A program made the translations under genes and the position numbers. DNA of 36,750 nt, from contig JAITIP010000006.1 of the NCBI GenBank assembly GCA_031279415.1, forward strand, positions 1 to 36,750. Direction: 5' to 3'. Each line of letters opens with the position of its first letter. Positions within the stretch are counted from its first letter, which is position 1. The notes under the pieces are model-generated. The model was not told where the DNA came from. It saw only the letters and a list, made by a program, of their open reading frames with translations, and searched no databases. Below, in pieces: positions 9,736 to 19,433 of this stretch. This DNA is from Candidatus Endomicrobium procryptotermitis. Its GTDB lineage: Bacteria > Elusimicrobiota > Endomicrobiia > Endomicrobiales > Endomicrobiaceae.

Positions 9736-10126
9736 TGTGTTTTTCTATTACCTCTTTTATATCTTGTGGAAAACGGACGGGTTTAAAAGATTTATTTACA
9801 AAAGGATGTTTAGTTTTGCCTGTAACTAAAATTTTATCTCCATTTTTTATTATATAAGAGCATGTTATGCTTGCCGCAGTTACTTCTGACAGTCGTGTTT
9901 CTACAGTAATTAAATCATCGTACCTTGCAGGCAGATGATAGCTACATTCCGAATAAATGACCGGAAAATAAAATCCACGCTTTTCGATTATTTTATATTC
10001 CAGCCCGATTTCTCTTAAAAGTTCCGTGCGGCCCCTTTCATAATAAATTAGATAATTTCCATAATAAACCATTCCCATTTGGTCTGTATCGGAATAGGAT
10101 ACTCTTATTTGTATAGTATTAATCAT
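9725..10126 (-). CDS. YbgC/FadM-type acyl-CoA thioesterase (hotdog fold)
   Basis: 133 residues, the usual size for a single 4HBT hotdog domain. The N-terminal YSDTDQMGMVYYGNYLIYYERGRTE region carries the catalytic-type Asp (D15) and the conserved NY..YYERGR pattern of YbgC proteins. It probably hydrolyses acyl-CoA or acyl-ACP thioesters in the cytoplasm; the substrate cannot be told. A strong GGGGAG ribosome site lies 4-5 nt before the ATG, and a near-consensus promoter sits just upstream. It is the first gene of the minus-strand series. Confidence 0.85.
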   Translation of the reverse strand: MINTIQIRVSYSDTDQMGMVYYGNYLIYYERGRTELLREIGLEYKIIEKRGFYFPVIYSECSYHLPARYDDLITVETRLSEVTAASITCSYIIKNGDKILVTGKTKHPFVNKSFKPVRFPQDIKEVIEKHIEK

Positions 10127-10153
10127 AATACTCCCCTTTAAAACTTGTTGAAA

Positions 10154-10182
10154 ATTATAGTATTTTTTAGATATTTGGTCAA
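10154..10182 (-). promoter_or_regulatory. Sigma-70-type promoter for the minus-strand operon
   Basis: Read on the minus strand: TTGACC (10182-10177), exactly 17 nt, then TATAAT (10159-10154). The thioesterase ATG is at 10126 with a good ribosome site. The -35 lies only 22 bp from the -35 of the divergent efflux promoter. Confidence 0.85.
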
Positions 10183-10204
10183 GATTCGAAAAAGCAAAAA
10201 TTTA

Positions 10205-10233
10205 TTGACAAATTAACATATTTCTTATATACT
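10205..10233 (+). promoter_or_regulatory. Sigma-70-type promoter for the efflux operon
   Basis: TTGACA (10205-10210), 17 nt, TATACT (10228-10233). Transcription should start near 10240, about 25 nt before the first start codon of the TolC-like gene. No operator palindrome is obvious in the 22 bp between the two divergent -35 boxes. Confidence 0.85.
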
Positions 10234-10264
10234 CAAACTATCAAATTTATTAAAAAGTGCTTAA

Positions 10265-11740
10265 ATGGAGTTAAAATTGAAGGGTACAAAAATATTAAAA
10301 CAAACTGTCAGCTTATTTGTAAGCTGTTCTTTTTTATTTTTGACAAGTTTTGATGCGGTTTATGGAATTTCAAGCGTATCAAACGCGGCAAATGATGAGT
10401 TTTTAGATCAGTGTATGAAAGTAGCCGAAGCAAGAGACAGAAGGGTTTTAGTCGCTGCCGAACAAATTAAACTTGCCGAAATAAGAGTCATAAGAGCAGG
10501 ACGTGCTTTTTTTCCTCAGGTTTTGCTTCAGCACAGAACCTCAAAAGGCAGTACGATGCTTACTACTGGCACGACGGGACTCTATAGCGACACCGAATAC
10601 AATTCTGAAGATTACGGAGTAAGAGCCGTTCAAACTATCTATGAAGGTTACAGAACAAAAGGAATGTACAAATATGAAAATATGATGGTTGACGCCGCCA
10701 GATACAATTACACAAAAACCCGCGAAGAACTTTTTACCAAAATCAAACTTGCATATTATGAATATCTTACTTTAAAACAGGAATACAAAGCTTTAGGAAA
10801 AGCTTTTGATATTGTTGACAAACTTATGTTCAAAGTAAGAAATGAATATAAGGCAAGGGCTATTTCGGAGCTGGATTTAACCGAAGCGGAAAATTTTAAA
10901 GATAAAGTTGAAGACATGCTTTCCGCTGCAAGAATAAATCTTGACTTTTCAGTTAAGAAGCTCATTGAAACTGTGGGAATAAATACTTTAGATGACATAA
11001 ATGCCATCGTTTCGGACGAACTTCCCGATGACGTTGCTGAAATTACATTTATGTTGCAGGATTTATTAAGTTTTATTCTTACGAATAATCTTGATGTACA
11101 AACTGCAAAAGTACAATCTTTAATGGCAGATATGAAAATTAAAATTAACCGCTCAAAAGTAATTCCTAAATTTTATATAGAAGGATTCTACGGAAAAAGC
11201 GGTGAAGCTTTTACTACCGAAGCTCTTGAGCTTACTACGGCGTGGAGTGTTATGGGAAGAATGTCTTGGAGTTTATGGGGAAACTCTTTTGAAGTCGCGT
11301 ATGATACCGAAAGAACAGATCCGTCAACTATTATTGATGCGAGCAAAAGGATAGAAACTTCTTCGTGGGATATAAGGCTTTCGCTGCTTGACGATATGGC
11401 ATATTTCGTGGATACAAAAGAGGGAAAGGTTGGGCTAAATCAGACAAATGCAGATTATGTTGATACGCTTAAGACTAGAAGGCTTGAGGTCGAAAAAGCT
11501 TATAACGATTATTTAAATTCTTTAAACAGCGCCAGAACACTCAGAAAAGAGATTAAGTTAAGAGAAAGAAAATTGGCACTAATGAGAAAAAGAAACGATT
11601 TATATGAAGTTCCTACTGTCAGCCTTATGGAAGAATCGTGGAAATATGCGGAAGCAATTTCCGCTTATTCTAGAGCTACTTATCAGAATCACGCTTCAGT
11701 AACCGAGATGGAAAAGCTTACTTTAATGCCGTTAAGATAA
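10265..11740 (+). CDS. TolC-family outer-membrane efflux protein
   Basis: About 491 residues. The N-terminus is a signal peptide (hydrophobic SLFVSCSFLFLTSF). The rest has the two-fold pattern of the outer-membrane efflux family: helix-rich repeats (for example AEARDRRVLVAAEQIKLAE and a matching C-terminal RRLEVEKAYNDYLNSLNSA) with strand-forming segments between. As a trimer it would form the outer-membrane exit duct for the pump encoded downstream. The ATG at 10265 has no ribosome site. A TTG at 10277 has GGAG 6 nt upstream and leads straight into MKGTKILKQTVSLF, so it may be the real start. The adaptor gene follows after a short gap, consistent with one operon. Confidence 0.85.
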   Translation: MELKLKGTKILKQTVSLFVSCSFLFLTSFDAVYGISSVSNAANDEFLDQCMKVAEARDRRVLVAAEQIKLAEIRVIRAGRAFFPQVLLQHRTSKGSTMLTTGTTGLYSDTEYNSEDYGVRAVQTIYEGYRTKGMYKYENMMVDAARYNYTKTREELFTKIKLAYYEYLTLKQEYKALGKAFDIVDKLMFKVRNEYKARAISELDLTEAENFKDKVEDMLSAARINLDFSVKKLIETVGINTLDDINAIVSDELPDDVAEITFMLQDLLSFILTNNLDVQTAKVQSLMADMKIKINRSKVIPKFYIEGFYGKSGEAFTTEALELTTAWSVMGRMSWSLWGNSFEVAYDTERTDPSTIIDASKRIETSSWDIRLSLLDDMAYFVDTKEGKVGLNQTNADYVDTLKTRRLEVEKAYNDYLNSLNSARTLRKEIKLRERKLALMRKRNDLYEVPTVSLMEESWKYAEAISAYSRATYQNHASVTEMEKLTLMPLR

Positions 11741-11775
11741 TAGAAATACCCAAATAAAATTTTTTGGAGGGAATT

Positions 11776-13011
11776 TTGGAAAAAATTAAGTATTATTTCT
11801 TTATGATTAAAGACAATCTTACCCATAAGATTGCCAATTACAGAGCTCAGTCTCCCCAGCGTTTTAAAAAAGTAGTTTATATTACAGCAATAATGATGTT
11901 TTTGATTTTTGCTGGCATTATCATTTATTTGGTTTTTTTCAATAAGAAAGCTCAGGATGAAGAACAAAGCGACATAATACAGGTAAAAGTTATAAAAGTT
12001 GTAAAGCAGGATTATATTGACAAATATACGGTGATGGGAAGCATTAAAGGTGCAATAGAAAATGATATGCGGTTTGAAATAGAAGGTCATCTGGCCCTAT
12101 ACAACTACAAAGAAGGAGATCAGATTCCAAAAGGAAAAAATATCTGTTCTCTAGACCCGAAAGATGCCCTGACAAAAGCCGATTACGCTCAAAGTAAATA
12201 TAAGAGTGAAAATTCTGCTTATATGTCTGCAAAAGAAAGATATAAAGTGTATGAAGATTTGTATAATATGAAAGCTTTGTCAGAGAGCAAGCTTTACGAA
12301 GCTAAATTCGAAATACAATCTACGGAATCGCGCGTTAAAGCTGCTCTTTCGGAACTTGAACTTGCGCAATCCAACCTCAAAAAGACGAATCTTGCTGCTC
12401 CAAGCGATGGAATTCTTGCCCAGATTATAATAAAACCGGGAGAATATATTACTCCGCAGGATGTAGTATGCAAATTCATAAGTAATCATGGAACGAATTT
12501 TGAAGTTGATATTCCAGAAAAAGACATACAAAAAATTGTGCTTGGGCAAAAAGTCAAAATTTTAAGCGATTCTTATTCCGACAGAGAGTTTGAAGGCGTG
12601 CTGTCGCAGATAGCTCCTGTAGTAAACATGAGGACCAGGACTTTTACGGTAAAAATAGACGTTGAAAACAGTAAAGGAGAGCTGCGTTCAGGAATGTTTG
12701 GCAGAGGAACAATTTATCTTAAAGAGCTTAAAAATGTAGTACTTGTTCCGTCGGACAGCGTGGTATCGCTCAATAATACGGCATTTTTAATTCCGGTTGT
12801 ATCTCCAGATTCAAGAAAACCTGGTGAAGGAATAATTCAAATGAGGCCTTGCCTTATCGGCGATAAAGTTTCTGATAAAACTGTCGTTTTAGATGGGCTT
12901 AATATGGGCGAACTTGTCGTTTCAGAGACGCAGGGACAATTATCAGATGGAGCGCAGGTAAAATTTCTCGAGGTTTCGACAGAAGACGAAGCCATTCCGG
13001 TTGAGTACTAG
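11776..13011 (+). CDS. RND efflux periplasmic adaptor (MFP/HlyD family)
   Basis: About 411 residues from a TTG start at 11776, chosen because GGAGGG lies 5 nt upstream; an in-frame TTG at 11764 falls within or before that site. One membrane anchor (about residues 35-58, VVYITAIMMFLIFAGIIIYL) has a cytoplasmic stretch before it. The split lipoyl-like domain (EGHLALYNYKEGDQIPKG and LAAPSDGILAQIIIKPGEYI) flanks an alpha-hairpin coiled coil, followed by a beta-barrel and a membrane-proximal domain. This is the adaptor that joins inner-membrane RND pump to outer-membrane channel. It is the only adaptor in the operon, so it presumably serves both pump subunits. Confidence 0.88.
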   Translation: MEKIKYYFFMIKDNLTHKIANYRAQSPQRFKKVVYITAIMMFLIFAGIIIYLVFFNKKAQDEEQSDIIQVKVIKVVKQDYIDKYTVMGSIKGAIENDMRFEIEGHLALYNYKEGDQIPKGKNICSLDPKDALTKADYAQSKYKSENSAYMSAKERYKVYEDLYNMKALSESKLYEAKFEIQSTESRVKAALSELELAQSNLKKTNLAAPSDGILAQIIIKPGEYITPQDVVCKFISNHGTNFEVDIPEKDIQKIVLGQKVKILSDSYSDREFEGVLSQIAPVVNMRTRTFTVKIDVENSKGELRSGMFGRGTIYLKELKNVVLVPSDSVVSLNNTAFLIPVVSPDSRKPGEGIIQMRPCLIGDKVSDKTVVLDGLNMGELVVSETQGQLSDGAQVKFLEVSTEDEAIPVEY

Positions 13012-13036
13012 CTCTCGTTGAATTTCGATAAAAAAT

Positions 13037-16000
13037 ATGGTTATTGATTTAGGTATAAAAAAGCCGGTTACTACTTTAATGATCGTACTTGCATTGATAA
13101 TGTTTTCCGGTATCATGCTTGTGCGTATCCCCGTCGAATTAAATCCCAATACGCAGACAGGAATGGTCAGCGTAATTACGAGGCTTCGTGGAGGCATCGC
13201 TTCCAGCGAAGTCGAAAAATATGTTACGCGTCCGCTTGAGGAAGTATTTTCCGAGCTTAGTGGCTTGAAAGAAATGGTTTCTTCCTCAAAAGAATCGGAA
13301 TCAAATATAATGATGGCATTTCATTACGGCGTGGATACGGATTTTATCGTTATTGACGTCCGTGAAAAACTGTCTATGGTAAGACATCTGCTGCCTAAGG
13401 AAACAGAAAAACCTATCATAGCAAAATTTGAACAATCCGACGCTCCCATCATGATTATCTCTTTGAGTTCAGAAAAGCATTCTCCCGAACAGCTTAGGGA
13501 GGTCGCCGAAGAACAAATAAAAGAAAAAATCATGCGCGTTTCAGGAGTTGCCAATATCGAAATTGGCGGCGGGAGAGAAAGAAAACTTCTTATAGAAATC
13601 GACAATGCAAAACTTCTTGCCTACAGGTTGCCTATTCTTGAAGTCGTACAGAAAATAAATTTGTCAAATATTTCGATATCTGCCGGCGAAATCGATGAAA
13701 AAAGCAAAAATTATATAATAAGAGCTACAGGCGAATATAATAATATAAGCGAAATAAAAAATACCGGAATTGCGATCACCGATTCAGGTTCCATTATAAG
13801 AATCAGAGACATTGCTACGGTTAAAGATTCTTATTATGAACCGACTTCTTTTGCAAGACTTAATGCCAATGACGTCGTTTCTTTGTACATACAAAAAGAA
13901 TCCACAGCAAATACGATAAGTACGGCGAAAGAGGCTTTGGTTGTCATAAAGCAGCTGGAAGAGACACTGGACGAAAACATAGTTATAAGCGTTGTTAAAA
14001 ACGATGCGGAATATATAACTAAAGCGATTTATTCACTTTGTGAATCCCTCATAGTCGGAGCGATTCTGCTTGCCGGCATATTGTTTTTATTTATGCGCAA
14101 TATAAGAAACATCATAATAGTCGGAACGACTCTTCCATTAAGCTTGTTTATGTCAGTGCTTATGATGTATTTTACTCAGCAGACTTTTAACGTCATGACT
14201 CTCAGCGGTCTTGCCATGGGAATGGCAAACGTTATGGACAATGCCATTGTTGTTATTGAAAACATATCTTTTCATCATCACAGAAAAACGTATAAAACAA
14301 AAGAAGAGCTTGTCGTGAAAGGCACTGCTGAACTTTGGCAGCCTATGTTTGCTTCTACGGTTACGACTATAGTCGTATTTTTTCCTTTGGTTTTTCTTGA
14401 ACCGGAGATAAGACAGCTTTATATGCCTTTCGGTTTAACAATTACTTTTGCACTTATAGCTTCTCTTATAAGCACAATGATTTTTGTTCCTCCGCAGATT
14501 TTCAGATGGCAGAACAATTTCGAGCTTGAGTTTCAGTCATGGTATATGAAGATAAGGTATATTTACGGAAAATTATTGAAATTTGTGTTCAGAAGACAGA
14601 CATACGTCTGGCTTTTTGTTTTTGTGCTGTTTTTAGTGTCTCTGAAAATTTTGAAGTCTAGAGATTCGGAATTTCTTGATGCTGGCGATGTGAATACTTT
14701 TAGAATAGGAATACAATTTCCTCCGGCCACGCGCATAGAAGTTTCAAATGAAATCGTTAAAAAAATGGAAAAACATCTTTTGTCCTTCAGAGATGACGTC
14801 GAAAGAGTTTCGTCAAAAGTCGAAAAGCTTCATACCTTTGTGGAAGTCAAGGTTTACAAAAATGCCGAATATTTTAAAGAAGAGTTCCGCAAATATTTCG
14901 GCGAATATACTCCGGCATTCGTATATTATCAGGATTCAAATTCCGACAGCGCAAAAGAAATATACGTTGATTTTTATGGTCAAGACTACGATACGTTAAA
15001 ACAGCTTGCTTTTTCTTCTTCGGGAAGGCTTCAGCAGGTCAAAGGTCTTACAGATGTAAAAATAAGAATGCGCGAAGACGAACCGGAAATTAATCTTTTT
15101 GTAGATAATGACAGACTTGCCGTTTTCGGGCTTACCGCGTATTATTTCGGCAATACTCTCCATTGTCAGATAAGAGGACTTATCGCCACTCAATACAGAA
15201 CTGAAGGAAAACAAATTGAAACCATCGCTAGGCTCGTACCTGGAAGCGTACGCAATGTCAACGACGTTTTGTTTCTGTCTATAATAAACCCTAAAAAAGA
15301 TATTGTACGCGTCGGACAGGTGGCGGAAGCAAAAGAAATCAAGTCAACGCAGGAAATATGGCATAAAAATAAAAAACGTTTTATACAAATAAGCGCGAAC
15401 AGAAATAAAGTAGGTCTTACGACGGCCGCGCGGGGCATTACTACTGCTCTTAAGGGCGTGGCATTTCCCAGAGATTATTCATTTAATATCTCTGGAGATT
15501 ATGAGAAAACCGTTAAAAACCAGGGTGCGTTTATGCTGGCGATAGCGCTTACGGTCATTTTAATATTTTTTGTTTTGGCGTCAATATTTGAATCTTACAA
15601 ACAGCCTTTTCTTATCATGTTTTCCCTTCCTTTAAGTCTTATAGGTGTGGCTTTCTCGCTTTGGATATTTAAAAAATCGATAAGTCTGGGCGTGTGGATA
15701 GGAATCATGATTTTGTTTGGCTCAATCGTATACGGCTCAATTATTATTGTGGACAAAATCAACCAAAGAAGACACGGCAGAAAAAATATTATAAGGGTTA
15801 TTTTTGAGTCATGTAAAGAAAGGCTTCGTCCTGAACTTATAACATTTTTAATGAAAACGATAGGTCTGCTTCCAATGGTTCTAAGCCGTGACGAAGCGGC
15901 CTCGATGTGGCGTTCTCTTGGACTTACCGTTCTTTGTGGAACGATCACCGGGACAATGTTAACACTTCTTATCATTCCGACAGCTTATTATTTAATGGAA

Positions 16001-16189
16001 CATCCGAGAAAAAGTTTTCACGGATTTTTGGACAATATGAAAATTTTGATAGGTTTATTTAATAAAGTTAAAACGTCGGATATTAAAAGAATTAAAGATG
16101 TGCCGCCTAAAAAACTTCCGCGGCTAGACGTGCCGGGCATAAATGCTGGCAATAAAGACGTGCTGAAAATCCCGAAAATGAAGATTTAA
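13037..16189 (+). CDS. RND-family efflux transporter permease, subunit 1
   Basis: 1050 residues, full length. The N-terminal helix leads to a large periplasmic porter loop (IPVELNPNTQTGMVSV, VRGVANIEIGGGRERKL-type segments). A six-helix block then contains TM4 GLAMGMANVMDNAIVVIEN. A second loop and second helix block follow, as in AcrB-type proteins. Of the AcrB TM4 Asp pair only the first is kept: D401, with N402 replacing the second. The TM10 region (FGSIVYGSIIIVDKIN) has no Lys at the proton-relay position. It most resembles the hydrophobe/amphiphile (HAE) group. No good ribosome site precedes the ATG. It is one of two tandem, non-identical pump genes. Confidence 0.88.
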   Translation: MVIDLGIKKPVTTLMIVLALIMFSGIMLVRIPVELNPNTQTGMVSVITRLRGGIASSEVEKYVTRPLEEVFSELSGLKEMVSSSKESESNIMMAFHYGVDTDFIVIDVREKLSMVRHLLPKETEKPIIAKFEQSDAPIMIISLSSEKHSPEQLREVAEEQIKEKIMRVSGVANIEIGGGRERKLLIEIDNAKLLAYRLPILEVVQKINLSNISISAGEIDEKSKNYIIRATGEYNNISEIKNTGIAITDSGSIIRIRDIATVKDSYYEPTSFARLNANDVVSLYIQKESTANTISTAKEALVVIKQLEETLDENIVISVVKNDAEYITKAIYSLCESLIVGAILLAGILFLFMRNIRNIIIVGTTLPLSLFMSVLMMYFTQQTFNVMTLSGLAMGMANVMDNAIVVIENISFHHHRKTYKTKEELVVKGTAELWQPMFASTVTTIVVFFPLVFLEPEIRQLYMPFGLTITFALIASLISTMIFVPPQIFRWQNNFELEFQSWYMKIRYIYGKLLKFVFRRQTYVWLFVFVLFLVSLKILKSRDSEFLDAGDVNTFRIGIQFPPATRIEVSNEIVKKMEKHLLSFRDDVERVSSKVEKLHTFVEVKVYKNAEYFKEEFRKYFGEYTPAFVYYQDSNSDSAKEIYVDFYGQDYDTLKQLAFSSSGRLQQVKGLTDVKIRMREDEPEINLFVDNDRLAVFGLTAYYFGNTLHCQIRGLIATQYRTEGKQIETIARLVPGSVRNVNDVLFLSIINPKKDIVRVGQVAEAKEIKSTQEIWHKNKKRFIQISANRNKVGLTTAARGITTALKGVAFPRDYSFNISGDYEKTVKNQGAFMLAIALTVILIFFVLASIFESYKQPFLIMFSLPLSLIGVAFSLWIFKKSISLGVWIGIMILFGSIVYGSIIIVDKINQRRHGRKNIIRVIFESCKERLRPELITFLMKTIGLLPMVLSRDEAASMWRSLGLTVLCGTITGTMLTLLIIPTAYYLMEHPRKSFHGFLDNMKILIGLFNKVKTSDIKRIKDVPPKKLPRLDVPGINAGNKDVLKIPKMKI

Positions 16190-16211
16190 ATTATATATAA
16201 AGGAATTATAA

Positions 16212-19200
16212 ATGAGCATGTTAAGGCTTTCCGTAGACAGACCGGTAACGACAATAATGTTATTTTTATCAATAGGGTTGCTTGGTTTGATTTCATATAC
16301 AAGAATACCGCAGGAACTGTTTCCTTCGATGGAATATCCGCAGATTACTATTGTTACGAAATATGAAGGCGCCGGACCCGAAGAATCGGAAAAACTTATA
16401 AGCAAGATGGTTGAAGAAACCGCTGGGACGGTCAAAAATATAAAAAGGGTTTCTTCTAATTCTAAGGAAGGCGTTTCGATAGTAACCTGCGAATTCAGGT
16501 GGGGAACAAATATGGACTTTGCTGCTATGGATGTCCGCGAAAAAATAGATTTAATCAAAGAAGCTTTGCCCCGCGATGCGTTTGAACCTGTCGTTTTAAA
16601 ATACAATCCTACGCAGGTAGAAGCGATGATGCTTTCGGTAAGTTATAAAAGCGGTTCTTCTTCCGCATTGAGAATGGCGGATCTCAGGCTGTTTGCCAAA
16701 AGAAATCTTAAAGATGAGCTTGAAAGGCTTGAAGGGGTTGCCAAAGTCGAACTGAGAGGTGGAGAAGAAAAAGAAATTTTGATAGAGATAGATAAGGGCA
16801 GACTTCTTGCTAATCAGGTTTCGATAACAGAAATTATTACTTCGCTTCAGAATGCAAATATTACCTACCCAGCAGGTACCATTAAAGAAGAAAAACATGA
16901 GTATCTTGTAAAAACCGTCGGTGAATTCCAAGACATAGACGATATAGCAGGACTTTCGTTTAGTAAAATCGATTACAATATCCAGCAGAATATGAGCACA
17001 AAAAGAGTAAGAAATCAGCAGCAGGAAACCGGCGATAAAATAGTCTTTTTAAAAGACGTGGCTGACGTTAAAGAGTCTTTAAAAGATAGAAAAGGATATT
17101 CCAGATATGGCATAGGAAATGATATTGCGGAAAATATATCTGTCAGCATTTACCAGCAGTCCGGCTCAAATTTGATTAATCTTTCAAACAACGTTCAGAA
17201 AAAGCTTAAAGACATCCGTGAGGCTGGAAAAGTGCCTGAAGATGTGGATATTAAAATTACTTCCGACCAGTCCGATTTTATTAAAGAATCTCTTGCCAAC
17301 CTGTACTCAAGCGGCATACAAGGCATACTTTTATCTTTTATTCTTTTATATTTCTTTATGAGAAGCTTTATGGCTTCGACAATTATAAACGTCGCCATTC
17401 CGGTTGCTCTTTGTTCTACTTTGAGTTTGATGTATTTTAATGATATTTCTATTAATACGATGTCGCTTGGAGGACTTACCGTAGGCATAGGTATGGTTGT
17501 CGATAATTCCAACATGGTTCTTGAAAATATCCTGATGCAGTATCATAAATTTAAAGCTGGCGACAAAAAAGAATCCATATACGCTGCGACAAAAAGTCTG
17601 CTTGCACCTGTTTTGAGTTCCACGTTTACTTCGGTGGCAATATTCATACCTTTTGTGTTTGTCGCAGGGATGATAGGACAGCTTTTTAAACAGCTTGCTT
17701 TAACGATTACTTTTTCCTTGATGTCTTCGATTTTTGCTGCAATGTTTTTGGTTCCTCGACTTGCGTTGTCTTCGGATTTGAGCAAACAGTCTATCACCTC
17801 TGGAATGGCTGTTATTAATAAATATTTTACTCCCATTTTCAAGATGGCATTGGATTGGAGAAAAGGGAAAGTTTTCTTGTTTATTTTGGTATATATATTT
17901 ATAGGTGTCTTCTGTTTTATGTTTATCCCGAAAGAGTTCATGCCTAAAGTCGATGAAAGAAGATTTGTTTTAAATTTAACTATGCATCCAGATACTCCGC
18001 TTGAAATAACAAACGCCACTTCAAAAAGAATAGAAAAACTTATTTCAAATTATCCGGAAGTGAGAGACATCTCCATAAGCGTAGGTTCTACAGGAGAAAA
18101 TTCCGGCGTTGCGGCAATAGAATCTCTTTCAACTTATCAAGCGAGAATAATAGGCAGGCTTCACAAAGAAGGAATGTCAACAAACGAGCTTGTGGCCAAT
18201 CTTTCAAATGAAATAAAAAGATGGGGAGTAAGCGGTATGGACACGGAATTTCTGACGCAGCAGGGGCTTTTTGGTTCTGGCGTCGGAGCAGCTTCCGGCC
18301 TTATGATTGAAATAAGAGGTAAAGACTTAAAGCTTCTAAAAAAATCTGCTGACGAAATAAGAAATACAATGAATAACATGCCTCAGTTTTATGGCATTAA
18401 ACTTGACCCTCCAGACGAAGTACCAGAATTGAGGCTTACTATAGACAGGGAAAGAGCATCTCTCTTCGGTCTTTCAACCCAGGATATTTCTGCTATGACT
18501 CTTGCCGCAATCAAAGGCTTTGTGGCTACAAAACTTAAAATGAAAGATGAAGAAATGGACATAAGGGTGAGAATGCGTCCCGAAGACCGCGACAGACTGG
18601 AAAAAGTCATGGAAATGACAGCATACTCTCCATGGGGCATGACAATACAGATCAAACAGATTTCTCAGGCAAAATTTGTTAAAACTCTTCCTGCTATTAA
18701 AAGAATCGAAGGAGAAAGAACTTATCTTCTCTCAGCAAACATCAGAGGCAATTTTACAAAAGCTGTAGCCGAAATAGAAGAAGTATTAAACGACAAATAT
18801 AATAATGATGACATTCACTGTGTCATTTCGGGAGAGATGCTTGCCATGACGGAAGCTCTGTCGCAGATTTCTTTTGCTTTAGTTTTGGGCGTCATAATAA
18901 TATTTATGATTCTTGCTTCAGAATTTGAATCTCTTTATCAGCCTATAATAGTTATGACAGCGGTACCTTTGGGCGTCATCGGTGCTTTGTTTTCTTTGAT
19001 GGTTACAATGCAGTCGATTAATTCGATTTCAATGCTGGGCTTTATAATGCTTGTGGGAAATGTTATAAATATATCCATTTTGCTCGTAGACAGGTTTAAT
19101 TTAATGATGGAAAAGGAAATTTCAAAAAATAATGGAAAAAAACCAGATATATTTACCATTAAGAAAAATGTTCTTGAAACTACTATTAATCATATAAGAC

Positions 19201-19433
19201 CAATCACAATGACGACTCTTACCACCATTACGGGCATGCTCCCTCTTGCGATAGGTTTTGGAGGGAAAGAGTCTACAAATCAGCCTATGGCAATAGCCGT
19301 CGTAGGCGGGCTTTCATTTGCTCTTATTCTTGCTTTAATTTTTGTTCCGTACGTTTATCTTGCTACAAAAGGAATGAAAAATACTGAAGACGATGAACTT
19401 TTTATGTGGAATGATGATAATCCACAAACTTAA
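16212..19433 (+). CDS. RND-family efflux transporter permease, subunit 2
   Basis: 1073 residues, complete, with the RND architecture: N-terminal helix (LSVDRPVTTIMLFLSIGLLGLISY), first porter loop with the FPSMEYPQITIVTKYEGAGPEE segment, TM2-6 with GGLTVGIGMVVDNSNMVLEN, second porter loop and TM8-12 with IMLVGNVINISILLVDRFN. D431-N432 replaces the Asp pair, and the TM10 Lys is absent, as in many HAE-type proteins of anaerobes. AAGGA lies about 7 nt before the ATG. It differs clearly from the preceding RND gene, so the two may form a mixed trimer as in MdtBC. Substrates are unknown. Confidence 0.88.
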   Translation: MSMLRLSVDRPVTTIMLFLSIGLLGLISYTRIPQELFPSMEYPQITIVTKYEGAGPEESEKLISKMVEETAGTVKNIKRVSSNSKEGVSIVTCEFRWGTNMDFAAMDVREKIDLIKEALPRDAFEPVVLKYNPTQVEAMMLSVSYKSGSSSALRMADLRLFAKRNLKDELERLEGVAKVELRGGEEKEILIEIDKGRLLANQVSITEIITSLQNANITYPAGTIKEEKHEYLVKTVGEFQDIDDIAGLSFSKIDYNIQQNMSTKRVRNQQQETGDKIVFLKDVADVKESLKDRKGYSRYGIGNDIAENISVSIYQQSGSNLINLSNNVQKKLKDIREAGKVPEDVDIKITSDQSDFIKESLANLYSSGIQGILLSFILLYFFMRSFMASTIINVAIPVALCSTLSLMYFNDISINTMSLGGLTVGIGMVVDNSNMVLENILMQYHKFKAGDKKESIYAATKSLLAPVLSSTFTSVAIFIPFVFVAGMIGQLFKQLALTITFSLMSSIFAAMFLVPRLALSSDLSKQSITSGMAVINKYFTPIFKMALDWRKGKVFLFILVYIFIGVFCFMFIPKEFMPKVDERRFVLNLTMHPDTPLEITNATSKRIEKLISNYPEVRDISISVGSTGENSGVAAIESLSTYQARIIGRLHKEGMSTNELVANLSNEIKRWGVSGMDTEFLTQQGLFGSGVGAASGLMIEIRGKDLKLLKKSADEIRNTMNNMPQFYGIKLDPPDEVPELRLTIDRERASLFGLSTQDISAMTLAAIKGFVATKLKMKDEEMDIRVRMRPEDRDRLEKVMEMTAYSPWGMTIQIKQISQAKFVKTLPAIKRIEGERTYLLSANIRGNFTKAVAEIEEVLNDKYNNDDIHCVISGEMLAMTEALSQISFALVLGVIIIFMILASEFESLYQPIIVMTAVPLGVIGALFSLMVTMQSINSISMLGFIMLVGNVINISILLVDRFNLMMEKEISKNNGKKPDIFTIKKNVLETTINHIRPITMTTLTTITGMLPLAIGFGGKESTNQPMAIAVVGGLSFALILALIFVPYVYLATKGMKNTEDDELFMWNDDNPQT

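Noticed and set aside
16124-16606. 160-codon minus-strand open frame across the junction of the two RND genes
   Set aside because: It overlaps the well-supported end and start of both pump genes and has no motif or ribosome site.
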